Source: Hominenteromicrobium mulieris
GTDB lineage: Bacteria; Bacillota; Clostridia; Oscillospirales; Acutalibacteraceae
Direction of reading: 5' to 3'
NCBI GenBank assembly: GCA_021029595.1
Contig: JAJJOY010000002.1
Location: forward strand, 390,910 to 454,909
DNA length: 64,000 nucleotides
Position numbers and translations under genes: made by a program. The notes under the pieces are model-generated. The model made no database searches. It was given only the letters and a program-made list of their open reading frames with translations, and was not told where the DNA came from. Positions 8,898-17,357 of the stretch are shown one piece after another. Every line of letters starts with the position of its first letter. The first letter of the stretch is position 1.

Positions 8898-10155
8898 ATT
8901 TGCCTGTACCGTACATTTCGTCCATTTCATTTTCCTTTGCAATGCGCAGCAGGCGGTTGTATTTTGCTGTGCGGTCGCTACGGCACGGCGCGCCGGATTT
9001 GATGAACCCTGCGTTTACGGCAACGGCAATATCCGCGATGCTTGTGTCCTCCGTTTCGCCCGAGCGATGCGACATGACGATCTTCATGCCGTTCTCCTTT
9101 GCAAGCTCCACGGCGGCGAGCGTTTCCGTCAGCGTGCCGATCTGGTTCGGCTTTACAAGCAGTGCGTTTGCGGCCTTGCGCCCGATGCCCTCGCGAATTC
9201 GTGTCGAATTCGTAACGAACAGGTCATCGCCGACAAGCATGATTTTTTTGCCGAGCTTTTCGGTAACGGTTGTCCACGCGGGCCAATCCTCTTCGCCGAG
9301 CGGGTCTTCAATAGAGCAGACGGGGTACTTTTCGCACAGCTTTTCCCAATACGCAATGAGCTGCGCGGAGGTGTATTTTGTGCCGCGCTTCGGTAAAAGA
9401 TAGCCGTCGTTCGCCGTCCATTCGCTTGCAGCCGCGTCAAGCGCAATCTTCACCTCGTCCGTCGTGTAGCCCGCGCTCGAAACGGCCTCCAAAATGACCT
9501 CTATCGCTTCTTCGTCGCTTGCGAGGTTCGGCGCGAAGCCGCCCTCATCGCCCACGGAGACCGCAAGACCGCGCTGCTTCAAAATGCCGCCGAGCGTGTG
9601 GTAGATCTCACTGCCCATGCGCACGGCCTCCGAAAACGATTTTGCGCCCACGGGCACAATCATGAACTCCTGAATATCCACGTTATTCGCCGCGTGCGCG
9701 CCGCCGTTTAAAATGTTCATCATCGGCACGGGAAGCTTCTGTGCGTTCGTGCCGCCGAGGTAGCGGAAAAACGGTTGTTTATAGTGCGCGGCGAGCGCCT
9801 TTGCAGCAGCGAGCGACACCGCCAATGTGGCGTTTGCGCCGAGCTTTTCTTTGTTTTTGGTGTTGTCAAGCTCGATGAGCATTCTGTCGACGTTTTGCAC
9901 CGTCACGCGCTGCATATTTTCGAGCACCGGGGCAACGGTTTCCTCAATGCCCTCCACGGCTTTTTTTACGCCGCGCCCGAGATAGCGCTTGCGGTCATTA
10001 TCGCGCTTTTCGTGCGCTTCAAATTTACCCGTCGATGCGCCGGAGGGCGCGTTCGCCGTGCCGACGGAGCCGTCGCTCAAGATGACCGTTGCGCCGACGG
10101 TCGGCGTGCCGCGGGAATCGAGAATTTCCGTCGCCAGAACCTTTTGTATTTTCAT
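8896..10155 (-). CDS. eno: Enolase
   Basis: 419 residues. The start at ATG 10155 is preferred over 10164 because the AAAGGA site is about eight bases away from it and almost touches the other. It converts 2-phosphoglycerate to phosphoenolpyruvate in glycolysis. EILDSRGTPTVGATV, GDEGGFAPNL, SIEDPLGEEDW, VGDDLFVTN, LLVKPNQIGTLTET and SHRSGETED are all present, including the catalytic Lys and the Mg-binding acidic residues. Monocistronic here; it converges on the isomerase gene. Confidence 0.98.
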   Translation of the reverse strand: MKIQKVLATEILDSRGTPTVGATVILSDGSVGTANAPSGASTGKFEAHEKRDNDRKRYLGRGVKKAVEGIEETVAPVLENMQRVTVQNVDRMLIELDNTKNKEKLGANATLAVSLAAAKALAAHYKQPFFRYLGGTNAQKLPVPMMNILNGGAHAANNVDIQEFMIVPVGAKSFSEAVRMGSEIYHTLGGILKQRGLAVSVGDEGGFAPNLASDEEAIEVILEAVSSAGYTTDEVKIALDAAASEWTANDGYLLPKRGTKYTSAQLIAYWEKLCEKYPVCSIEDPLGEEDWPAWTTVTEKLGKKIMLVGDDLFVTNSTRIREGIGRKAANALLVKPNQIGTLTETLAAVELAKENGMKIVMSHRSGETEDTSIADIAVAVNAGFIKSGAPCRSDRTAKYNRLLRIAKENEMDEMYGTGK

Positions 10156-10225
10156 CGTTTTCATCCTTTCTGTTTTGCAATACGCTTTCAGTATGTCCAA
10201 AAGCCGTTTTTTCATGCTTTATATC

Positions 10226-10254
10226 TGGAAAGTTGAAAACCACTGTGATATACT
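10226..10254 (+). promoter_or_regulatory. Probable promoter of the reductase operon
   Basis: TGGAAA, 17-base spacer, TATACT. The same pair of boxes with the same spacing recurs at 24079-24107. Confidence 0.45.
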
Positions 10255-10350
10255 GTGCTCATCCTCAGTACACTGCACCAAAAGTAATTTCTGCATGATA
10301 TCAAATAAAACAGCATCGCTTTAAAAACCAAACGGAAAGGAATTTTCACC

Positions 10351-11349
10351 ATGAACAAACTGCTGCACACCCCGCTCACCGTCCATAATGTGAAGCTCGC
10401 AAACCGCCTTGTCATGCCGCCGATGGCGACCGGCAAAACACCGGACGGTACCGTGCAGGACGACCTGCTCGCATACTACGACGCGCGCTCCAAGGGCGGC
10501 TGCATCGGACTCATCGTCACCGAACACGCTTACATCAGCCCCGAGGGCAAGGCACACGAGGGCCAGCTCTCCGTTTCACGCGACACCGATATTCCGGGCC
10601 TTACAAAGCTTGTGGAGACCATCCATAAAAACAACACCCACGTCATCGCGCAGATCAACCACGCGGGCAGCGCGGCAATGGAGGAAATCACCGGCTATCC
10701 GGCAATCAGTGCGAGCGTCACGGCACAGCCGGAGTATGCACGCAAAAGCGAAAAGCCCGTGCGCGAAATGACCGCGGACGACATGCACACCGTTGCAAAA
10801 AAGTTTGCCGAAGCCGCGCTGCGCGTAAAAGAAGCCGGGTTTGACGGCGTAGAAATTCATGCGGCACACGGGTATCTCCTTGACCAGTTCTACTCCCCGC
10901 TCGGCAACAAGCGCACGGATGCTTACGGCGGCGACCTCGACGGGCGCATTCACCTGCTTTTGGACGTCATCCGCGCGGTGCGCGAAGCCGTGGGTGCGGA
11001 TTACCTCGTTGCCCTGCGTCTCGGCGCGAGCGACTACACCGAGGGCGGCGCGACCATTGACGACGCGGTGTATGCCTGCAAAAAGTTTGAGAAAGCCGGT
11101 GTTGACCTGCTCGATATTTCCGGCGGCTTCAACGGCTTTACGGTGAAAAACCGAAAGGACCCCGGTTTCTTTTCGGACGCTTCCTCCGCGATTCGCGAAG
11201 CCGTGCATGTGCCGGTCATTCTGACGGGCGGCGTGACAAAGGCGAACGAAGCCGAAGCACTGCTTGAGGAAGGCGCCGCCGACCTCATCGGCGTAGGCCG
11301 CGCGATTTTCAAGGATGCCGACTGGGCGAAAAAGGAAATGGAGGAATAA
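10351..11349 (+). CDS. NADH:flavin oxidoreductase, old yellow enzyme family
   Basis: 332 residues; ATG after AAAGGA. FMN-dependent TIM barrel: NRLVMPPMATGKTPDG at the N-terminus, HAAHGYLLDQFYSP with the substrate-binding His pair, NKRTDAYGG, and C-terminal PVILTGGV plus DLIGVGRAIFKD that bind the FMN phosphate. At this length it lacks the FeS and second Rossmann domains of 2,4-dienoyl-CoA reductases, so it is a single-domain ene-reductase of the YqjM type. The physiological substrate is unknown. Two bases separate it from the next gene, so the two are cotranscribed. Confidence 0.92.
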   Translation: MNKLLHTPLTVHNVKLANRLVMPPMATGKTPDGTVQDDLLAYYDARSKGGCIGLIVTEHAYISPEGKAHEGQLSVSRDTDIPGLTKLVETIHKNNTHVIAQINHAGSAAMEEITGYPAISASVTAQPEYARKSEKPVREMTADDMHTVAKKFAEAALRVKEAGFDGVEIHAAHGYLLDQFYSPLGNKRTDAYGGDLDGRIHLLLDVIRAVREAVGADYLVALRLGASDYTEGGATIDDAVYACKKFEKAGVDLLDISGGFNGFTVKNRKDPGFFSDASSAIREAVHVPVILTGGVTKANEAEALLEEGAADLIGVGRAIFKDADWAKKEMEE

Positions 11350-11351
11350 CC

Positions 11352-12401
11352 ATGAAAGACGTGTGGAAAGTCTACTTTAACGGCAGCTTCGGCGGCAAAA
11401 GCCCGGACGGCAGCCACCCCGGGCAGGTGCTCAAGCTAAATCAAAAGTTCCGCTTTGCGGGACGCGATTGGTACGTGCCCGCGGCGTACCTTACCGCAAA
11501 AGGACTTGTGCTCGACATTCTCATGCGCGCTGATAAAGCGGTGCTCGAAGATTTCTGTAAAAAATGGGAGCACCTTGAAGATGAAGACGTGCCGAACGAT
11601 GTATTCGAACAGGCGGAGCGCGAAAATCCGCTGGCTTTTGAGTTTTCGCCGCAAATTGAGCTGAACGGACAGACGCTCCCGTTTTCGCAGGGTCACGGGC
11701 TTTCGTACCACCCGCTGTTTCAAAACGCTGCGGCTTGTGAACCTGCACTCGACGAACACGGCGAAAGCGATTTTGACACGCCCACCGAGCGCGCGATCAT
11801 CGACCACTACGGGCTAACCCCTGAAGACGGCTGGGCGATCCACCGCTATTCGTTCCCGTGGAAGACGAAGCGCCGCCCGAAAAGCATTTCGTCGTTCGCG
11901 TTGACGCTGACCCCGCAGCCCGTGTGCGTGCCCGGCGCGGAGTTTGAAGTTCAAAAGCCCGGCGACATATTTGCGTTTTCCCATAACGGCATACCGTACA
12001 CGCTGACGGCTCAGAATTTGGAGCCGCAGACGCTGCCGAAAAACGCTTTTTCCGACGCGCGTTTCGATTTTCCAAATCGATTTACCGCAATGACCTATAC
12101 GGTCTCGCCTGCCCCGCCGAAAAACCTCATCTCCGTTGAGGACTGCGCGCAGAACGATCCGCCTGTTGAGCGCGAAGCGCCCAAGGACTACCCGTTCATG
12201 CCCGAAGCGCAAAACGCTGCCGTTATCGGCATCATCGGTGGCGCAGACGGACCCACGGCGCTGTTTGTCACGGCAAAAAGCGAAGACAAAACCGTGCTGA
12301 CCGCCTGCTCGGCGCTGCATTTTGCGCCTCCGAAGAAGATCACGTGGCGCATCGTCTTCCATGAAACGCCGTTTGCACCCGAGACATTTCCTCTTCTATA
12401 A
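11352..12401 (+). CDS. Unknown protein with an IGGADGPTALFV motif
   Basis: 349 residues; ATG with GGAGG upstream, two bases after the reductase stop. I do not recognise the family. It has no signal peptide or membrane segment; residues 1-240 are rich in aromatic and acidic residues. Near residues 286-306 it contains AVIGIIGGADGPTALFVT, which resembles a conserved segment of the beta subunit of sodium-pumping decarboxylases (OadB/GcdB), although the remainder bears no resemblance to that membrane protein. Cotranscription with the flavin reductase suggests a shared process, but no function can be named. Confidence 0.75.
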   Translation: MKDVWKVYFNGSFGGKSPDGSHPGQVLKLNQKFRFAGRDWYVPAAYLTAKGLVLDILMRADKAVLEDFCKKWEHLEDEDVPNDVFEQAERENPLAFEFSPQIELNGQTLPFSQGHGLSYHPLFQNAAACEPALDEHGESDFDTPTERAIIDHYGLTPEDGWAIHRYSFPWKTKRRPKSISSFALTLTPQPVCVPGAEFEVQKPGDIFAFSHNGIPYTLTAQNLEPQTLPKNAFSDARFDFPNRFTAMTYTVSPAPPKNLISVEDCAQNDPPVEREAPKDYPFMPEAQNAAVIGIIGGADGPTALFVTAKSEDKTVLTACSALHFAPPKKITWRIVFHETPFAPETFPLL

Positions 12402-12562
12402 AAACTTGAGCGGTAAAATTGTGAGCCTATGACTTCGTTCATGTGGAAAATCCCCTTCCGTTTCGGCTTTCCGCCTTTCTTCGGATTTATTATAACCGAC
12501 CGTTTTTACCCGCACAAACAGGCACTTCTTTGTAACTCTCTAAAACCCTGCGCCACATAAAA

Positions 12563-12605
12563 AAACACTCCAAAAAGCGGTTAAAACCAACTTTTTGGAG
12601 TGTTT
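12563..12605 (-). terminator. Terminator of the M23 peptidase gene
   Basis: Perfect 15-base arms AAACACTCCAAAAAG/CTTTTTGGAGTGTTT, with a run of seven T on the minus strand. It may also act on the plus strand after the unknown gene. The remaining part of 12402-12623 shows nothing. Confidence 0.85.
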
Positions 12606-12623
12606 ATCATTTTATAAGCTATC

Positions 12624-13895
12624 TTACACGAAATTCAGCGGGTCAACGCGCGTGCCGTTCTGGTAGACCTCAAAGTGGAGGTGGTTGCCCGTGGACTGAC
12701 CTGTGGAGCCGACATAGCCGACGATCTGGCCCTTTTCCACATATTCGCCTGCGGAAACCGCAAGCGAGCTGCAATGCGCGTAGCGCGTGGAATATGTACC
12801 GTTGTGCCAGATGAGCACGTTATTGCCCCAGGACCAGTGGTACTCCGCAGAGATGACCTGGCCGGATTCCGCCGCGTAAATGGGGGTACCGTACGGAACG
12901 CCGATGTCCACACCGCCGTGCGGCGAGCCACTGAACATGCCGCCGAAATACTGTGTGATGCTGCCGTAGCCGTAGCCCGCAAGCGGCCAACTGAATGAAA
13001 GGTCGCCGGTGTTCAAAACATCGCTCGTGTTACCCGAGCCGGAAGACGTGTTGCCGCTGCCGGAGTTGTTGTTCGCGGCATTCTGGTTCGCTTCTGCCTG
13101 ACGGCGTGCTTCCTCTTCCTTTTCGGCCTGCGCGTTTCGGTCTGCAATAAGCTGGTCAAGCTGCGAAACGTAATCTTCCTTCGCCGCCTCGGCCGCCGCC
13201 AAATCGCTTTCCGTCTCGCTGCTCTGGACATTCAGCTCGTCGATGAGCTTCTGGTTTTCTTCCTCGAGCGCCTGCAATTCTTCCTGCTTCTTTTCAAGGT
13301 CTTTCTTCTGGTCGGCAAGCTCTTCTTTTTCTTTGTTGAGCTCATCGCGCTGATCCTGCGTCTGAATGCGGTAAAGGCGGATTTTCTCCATCAGCTCGCG
13401 GTCGTGCTTCGTGATGGTCTTCATTGCCTCGGAGCGCATGGAAAAATCGTAAAGGCTCGTGGAATCAAATAAGATCTGCAGCGTCGTCAGGTTGCCGCCG
13501 GAAGCATACAGCGAGCGCAAACGGACTTTCAATTCCGCAAATGTATCGGCATATTCCTCGTCCGCCTTTTTAATCTCGGCTTCGAGGTTCGTGATGTTCG
13601 TATTGAGCTGCGTAATGTTCTGCACCGCAAGGTCGATGCTCGTCTGGTACGTCGTGATCTGCTCTTCGAGCGTTGCCTGATATGCTTCGGCTTCACTCGT
13701 CTGGTCGCGCAGCGAATCAAGTTTTTCGTTAAGGCGCTCGGCCTCGGCTTCATTTTCCGCCTGCTGTGATTTAATGGATTCAATCTGCTCATCGTATTCT
13801 GCCGTCGTGGTCGCAAAGACCGAGTTGGAGGAAATGAGCATCGTCACCGCCAGCACACCGGCCACAAAACGCAAGCTTTTTTTCTTCATCTTCAT
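12624..13895 (-). CDS. Murein hydrolase activator / M23 endopeptidase with coiled coil
   Basis: 423 residues; ATG 13895 follows GGAG at eight bases. Signal peptide (FVAGVLAVTMLISSNSVFA), then a long coiled coil (about residues 30-260, rich in E, Q, K and L), a low-complexity N/S/G linker (NNNSGSGNTSSGSGN), and a C-terminal LytM/M23 domain. Zinc ligands are visible in SPHGGVDIG and GNHLHFEVYQNG. The architecture matches PcsB/CwlO/EnvC-type proteins that cut peptidoglycan cross-bridges or activate amidases during division, usually under FtsEX control. Secreted. Own promoter and terminator. Confidence 0.92.
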   Translation of the reverse strand: MKMKKKSLRFVAGVLAVTMLISSNSVFATTTAEYDEQIESIKSQQAENEAEAERLNEKLDSLRDQTSEAEAYQATLEEQITTYQTSIDLAVQNITQLNTNITNLEAEIKKADEEYADTFAELKVRLRSLYASGGNLTTLQILFDSTSLYDFSMRSEAMKTITKHDRELMEKIRLYRIQTQDQRDELNKEKEELADQKKDLEKKQEELQALEEENQKLIDELNVQSSETESDLAAAEAAKEDYVSQLDQLIADRNAQAEKEEEARRQAEANQNAANNNSGSGNTSSGSGNTSDVLNTGDLSFSWPLAGYGYGSITQYFGGMFSGSPHGGVDIGVPYGTPIYAAESGQVISAEYHWSWGNNVLIWHNGTYSTRYAHCSSLAVSAGEYVEKGQIVGYVGSTGQSTGNHLHFEVYQNGTRVDPLNFV

Positions 13896-13953
13896 ATCGA
13901 TTAACTCCGTGTTTTCACAAAAATCAAGAGTCCTAAAAAAACTCTACCCTTAT

Positions 13954-13982
13954 AATATATTACAATTCGGTAACTTTTTCAA
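13954..13982 (-). promoter_or_regulatory. Promoter of the M23 gene
   Basis: TTGAAA, 17-base spacer, TATATT on the minus strand. Confidence 0.6.
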
Positions 13983-14030
13983 GGCTTTTTGAAATCTTTC
14001 TGTAATCAGACACGGAAAGTTTACATTTCA

Positions 14031-14060
14031 AAAGAAAAAAGGGAAGCACTTAGCTTCCTC
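14031..14060 (-). terminator. Terminator of the folate operon
   Basis: GGAAGC-taagt-GCTTCC followed by CTTTTTTC on the minus strand, 22 bases past the folK stop. Confidence 0.8.
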
Positions 14061-14080
14061 AATTTTCTGCATTAGAAATA

Positions 14081-14581
14081 TCAATCCAAGATTTCTTTCG
14101 CCGCGCCGACGCGCTGCACGTCGTCCCCGTCTTTAAAGCCCGGTGCGTCCGCAAAATCGAAGCCGAACGCATTCTTTTCCGGAAACAGTTCCAAAAGCGG
14201 GAACAGCACGAACGCGCGCTCCAAAATGCCGGGGTGCGGCACATTGAGCTCCTTTTCGCGCTGTGTGAAGCCCTCGTACAGCAAAACATCTAAGTCCATG
14301 CACCGTGCACCGTGGTAAATTTCCCGCACGCGCCCCATCGCTGCCTCTATACCGAGGCACGCGCCGAGCACCGCGCTTGGCGAAAGCTCCGTTTTCAGCA
14401 AAACGCAGATATTCCAATAGTCCTGTTGCTCGTCCGGCACATCAAACGGCGCGGTCTGCCAAACGGAGGAAACATTTTCGACCTCCGTTTTCGGCAAATG
14501 CGAAAGCGCCGCGAGCGCTGCGCGCAGATTTTCCCGGCGGTCGCCTAAATTTGTGCCGAGCCCCAAGACGACGCGCTTCAT
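14081..14581 (-). CDS. folK: 2-amino-4-hydroxy-6-hydroxymethyldihydropteridine pyrophosphokinase
   Basis: 166 residues from ATG 14581, which overlaps the folB stop as ATGA. It transfers pyrophosphate from ATP to 6-hydroxymethyl-dihydropterin. LGLGTNLGDRREN, FDVPDEQQDYWNICV and the HPGILERAFVLFPL block are family motifs. Last gene of the folate operon; a longer in-frame reading to 14704 lies inside folB and is not used. Confidence 0.95.
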   Translation of the reverse strand: MKRVVLGLGTNLGDRRENLRAALAALSHLPKTEVENVSSVWQTAPFDVPDEQQDYWNICVLLKTELSPSAVLGACLGIEAAMGRVREIYHGARCMDLDVLLYEGFTQREKELNVPHPGILERAFVLFPLLELFPEKNAFGFDFADAPGFKDGDDVQRVGAAKEILD

Positions 14582-14940
14582 GCACGGCTCCTTGTCATTT
14601 CGACCGAGACGTAATCGAACACCGCGTTGATGGGCGCTTCCGGCTTTTTCAGCTCCACCGTCACGCTCTGCACCTTCGGGTAGTTCTCCAAAATCGCATC
14701 GCATACCACCTGCGCCGCGCGCTCAATGAGATCATATTTCTGCGCCGTGAACACCGCGTTCACCGTTTTGCGCACGGCGGCGTAGTTCACAGTCTCGTTG
14801 AGGTCATCTGTCTGCGCCGCGCGGGAAATGTCCGCCTGCATTGCAATGTCTAAAATAAACTTCTGGCCGTTTTCCTTTTCCTCCGGGTTCACGCCGTGGT
14901 AGGCAAATATCTCAAGGCCCTTAATGCGTATTGTTTCCAT
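14578..14940 (-). CDS. folB: Dihydroneopterin aldolase
   Basis: 120 residues, the usual length. IRIKGLEIFAYHGVNPEEK carries the pterin-binding Tyr/Gly region, and DLIERAAQVVCDAI is typical. It cleaves 7,8-dihydroneopterin to the hydroxymethyl-pterin used by FolK. Seven bases after folP; coupled to folK by a four-base overlap. Confidence 0.96.
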   Translation of the reverse strand: METIRIKGLEIFAYHGVNPEEKENGQKFILDIAMQADISRAAQTDDLNETVNYAAVRKTVNAVFTAQKYDLIERAAQVVCDAILENYPKVQSVTVELKKPEAPINAVFDYVSVEMTRSRA

Positions 14941-14947
14941 TTTATAC

Positions 14948-15775
14948 TCACTTTCTGAATTGCTTTATCGCGTCCGCTACGCGCGCCGCCTGCACCGCTT
15001 CAAACGTATCGTGCGCGCGCACCATGTCTGCGCCGAACAGCACCGATGCCGTATGTGCCGCCACCGTGCCCGCCATGCGGTCTTCAAACGGCGGGTTGCC
15101 GCAAACAGCACCGATAACGCGTTTTCTCGACGTCGCCATCAAAAGTGCCGTACCCGGCACGCGGATTTTCTCCGGATTTGCGATAAGCGCGAAATTTTCC
15201 TCATTTGTCTTGCCAAAGCCGATGCCCGGGTCGAAGCAAAGGCGATTTTTATTGACGCCACGCTGTTCCGCTTCCGTCGTTTTCTTCTCGAAAAATGCCC
15301 GAACGCGTTCCAAAATGTCGCCGCCCGCGCCGTTCAGGTCATCCGGATCGCCGGGGTGCATCACGATGCAGCCGCAGTCGGTGTTTTCCACCGCGCGCCA
15401 CATTTCCGGTGCAAAACCCGTCACGTCGTTGATGATATGTGCGCCGGCTTTGAGGGCTTTTTCTGCCACCTCGGGGTAAAACGTGTCGATGGAAACAGCA
15501 AGATTCGTCTTCTCCGCAACTGCCTTCACCACGTTTTCAATGCGCGCCCATTCTTCTTCGGGTGAGATGCGCACGCTGCCCGGGCGGGTGGACTGCCCGC
15601 CGATGTCCACAATGTCCACGCCCTGCGCTTCCATCTCTACCGCGTGGCGCACCGCTTTTTCGGGGTCAAAATACTTGCCGCCGTCGGAAAACGAATCCGG
15701 CGTCACGTTCAAAATGCCCATCACATAGGTTCTGTTCAGCGGAAAGTGTTTTCCCGCCGCGTAAAATTCCGTCAT
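14948..15775 (-). CDS. folP: Dihydropteroate synthase
   Basis: 275 residues. TIM barrel with signature GILNVTPDSFSDGGKY, DIGGQSTRPG, NDVTGF, DPGIGFGKTNEEN and ATSRKRVIG, which hold the pterin pyrophosphate and p-aminobenzoate sites. It is the sulfonamide target. Ten bases after folE. Confidence 0.97.
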   Translation of the reverse strand: MTEFYAAGKHFPLNRTYVMGILNVTPDSFSDGGKYFDPEKAVRHAVEMEAQGVDIVDIGGQSTRPGSVRISPEEEWARIENVVKAVAEKTNLAVSIDTFYPEVAEKALKAGAHIINDVTGFAPEMWRAVENTDCGCIVMHPGDPDDLNGAGGDILERVRAFFEKKTTEAEQRGVNKNRLCFDPGIGFGKTNEENFALIANPEKIRVPGTALLMATSRKRVIGAVCGNPPFEDRMAGTVAAHTASVLFGADMVRAHDTFEAVQAARVADAIKQFRK

Positions 15776-15785
15776 ATCGGTCTCC

Positions 15786-16346
15786 TTACTTTGCGAGCAG
15801 CAGCATGACCTCGTTGCGGGTCTTCGCTTCCGTACGCATGCAGCCGCGCAAGGCAGAGGTCTGCGTCAAAGCGCCCGCCGCACGCGCGCCGCGCATCGTC
15901 ATGCACAGGTGCTCCGCTTCAATGAACACCGCCACGCCGCGCGGATTCAGGTTTTCTTCGATAAAGTCCGCAATCTGCGCCGTCAGACGCTCCTGCACCT
16001 GCGGACGCCGCGCAAAGCAATCGACAATACGGGCAAATTTGGAAAGCCCGATGATCTTGCCGTCGCGCGGGATATACGCAATATGGCACTTGCCGATGAA
16101 CGGCAGCAAATGGTGCTCACATACGGAGTAAAGCGGAATGTCCCGCACAAAAACGAGCTCGTCGTGCTCGCCCTCTTCGTGGAAAATTTTGAGATGCTGC
16201 TTCGGGTCGGATTTTAACCCCGAGAAAATCTCCGCATACATGCGTGCCACACGGTTCGGCGTTTCCTGCAGGCCCTCGCGCTCCGGGTCTTCTCCAACAG
16301 CCAGCAGAATTTCCCGCACCGCTTTTTCGATTCGTTCCAGATCCAT
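15786..16346 (-). CDS. folE: GTP cyclohydrolase I
   Basis: 186 residues. The zinc and catalytic signature [20 protein letters not shown] and the C-terminal [19 protein letters not shown] are present, so this is the zinc-dependent FolE1 type. It makes dihydroneopterin triphosphate from GTP, the first step for the three genes that follow. First gene of the operon folE-folP-folB-folK. Confidence 0.97.
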   Translation of the reverse strand: MDLERIEKAVREILLAVGEDPEREGLQETPNRVARMYAEIFSGLKSDPKQHLKIFHEEGEHDELVFVRDIPLYSVCEHHLLPFIGKCHIAYIPRDGKIIGLSKFARIVDCFARRPQVQERLTAQIADFIEENLNPRGVAVFIEAEHLCMTMRGARAAGALTQTSALRGCMRTEAKTRNEVMLLLAK

Positions 16347-16384
16347 AAATGAACACCCTTTCCCTCATGTTTCTCGTTTCCGTC

Positions 16385-16393
16385 ATTATAGCA
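16385..16393 (-). promoter_or_regulatory. Extended -10 promoter of the folate operon
   Basis: TGC-TATAAT on the minus strand; no good -35 box. The start would be about 30 bases upstream of folE. Confidence 0.5.
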
Positions 16394-16450
16394 CAGAAGC
16401 TGAGAAAAAGAAACGGCCCGCAGCGAAATTTGCCGCAAACCGTGCTTTCT

Positions 16451-17344
16451 TCAAAACAGATCGAGCATGTTGTCTAAATATATTTCTTCCCGCACGCGCA
16501 GCCGGTATTCCGGCTTTGTCATGTAGTAAAGCAGAAATTCCAAAATGAGCGCACTGCCGAGTCCCCTACCCTCAATTTTAAAGTTCGTGAAGCCCATCGG
16601 CAGATATACGTTCTGTATATCTGCAACACCGATAAAACCCGGGTTCTCCATCGCCTTTGAAAAGCGGTAGCCCTCCTTTGCATTCGGCACGGTGCAGACG
16701 TGCTCCGGGCCGTCTATACCGAGGTTTTTGCGGCTCACCGCTTCATAACACGCTTTGCGGTCTTTGCAGCCGAAAGAGCAGCACTCGTTGCAGAGAAACT
16801 CCGCCTTGTCCTTCAGCGCCTGCGGCAGCGCGTTCAGCTTTTCAACTTGTTTATTCAGCCGAAAATCCGGCACGACAAACCGAAAATCTTCGCGTTCGAG
16901 CTCCCGTTTAAAGTCTTCAAAGTCCGTCAGCACCTTCGTCGTAGACGAAACAAAATACAACCCCGGGTACGTCTTTTTTAAATAGTCTAACAGTAAATCG
17001 GAATGCACGATCACGCCGTTTTGCGGGCTTTCGCTCTCCGCAAACAGCTTACACAGCGTGTTACACTTCGGGTCAGATAAATGCTTTTCCTCCAACAAAG
17101 AATTGCTGAACGTCAGCCGCGCGGAGATGTTATATTCCTGCATGAGCGAGAGTACCGCGCGCGGGTCGTGCTCGCCGTCGCCGAGGCGTCCGCCGCCCCA
17201 AAGGCAGTCCGCCGGCGCGCCGTAAACAGACGCGATCTCGCACCACTCGTAAAAATATTCTCTGTGCGCTCCGTACAGCGGCAAAAACACACTGTACAGC
17301 TCGAAAAATTCAAATAAGCCGGGCAAATGATAGTACGCTGTCAC
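16451..17344 (-). CDS. U32-peptidase-like protein with a four-Cys cluster
   Basis: 297 residues from GTG 17344, preferred because GGAGGG lies four bases upstream and just after the stop of the preceding gene; a longer frame to 17380 would overlap that gene without a ribosome site. The C-terminal FKIEGRGLGSALILEF matches the KIEGR hallmark of U32-family TIM barrels (RlhA/YegQ, UbiU/UbiV). CNECCSFGCKDRKAC near residues 190-205 could hold a 4Fe-4S cluster, as in UbiU/UbiV. Role unknown: RNA hydroxylation, oxygen-independent hydroxylation or peptide turnover are possible. Cotranscribed with the LTA-synthase-like gene, 13 bases downstream of it. Confidence 0.6.
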   Translation of the reverse strand: MTAYYHLPGLFEFFELYSVFLPLYGAHREYFYEWCEIASVYGAPADCLWGGGRLGDGEHDPRAVLSLMQEYNISARLTFSNSLLEEKHLSDPKCNTLCKLFAESESPQNGVIVHSDLLLDYLKKTYPGLYFVSSTTKVLTDFEDFKRELEREDFRFVVPDFRLNKQVEKLNALPQALKDKAEFLCNECCSFGCKDRKACYEAVSRKNLGIDGPEHVCTVPNAKEGYRFSKAMENPGFIGVADIQNVYLPMGFTNFKIEGRGLGSALILEFLLYYMTKPEYRLRVREEIYLDNMLDLF

Positions 17345-17357
17345 GTTTCCCTCCGAT

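Noticed and set aside
10233..10238. TTGAAA as -35 box of the flavin-reductase promoter
   Set aside because: Only ten bases separate it from TATACT; the TGGAAA seven bases upstream has the correct 17-base spacing.
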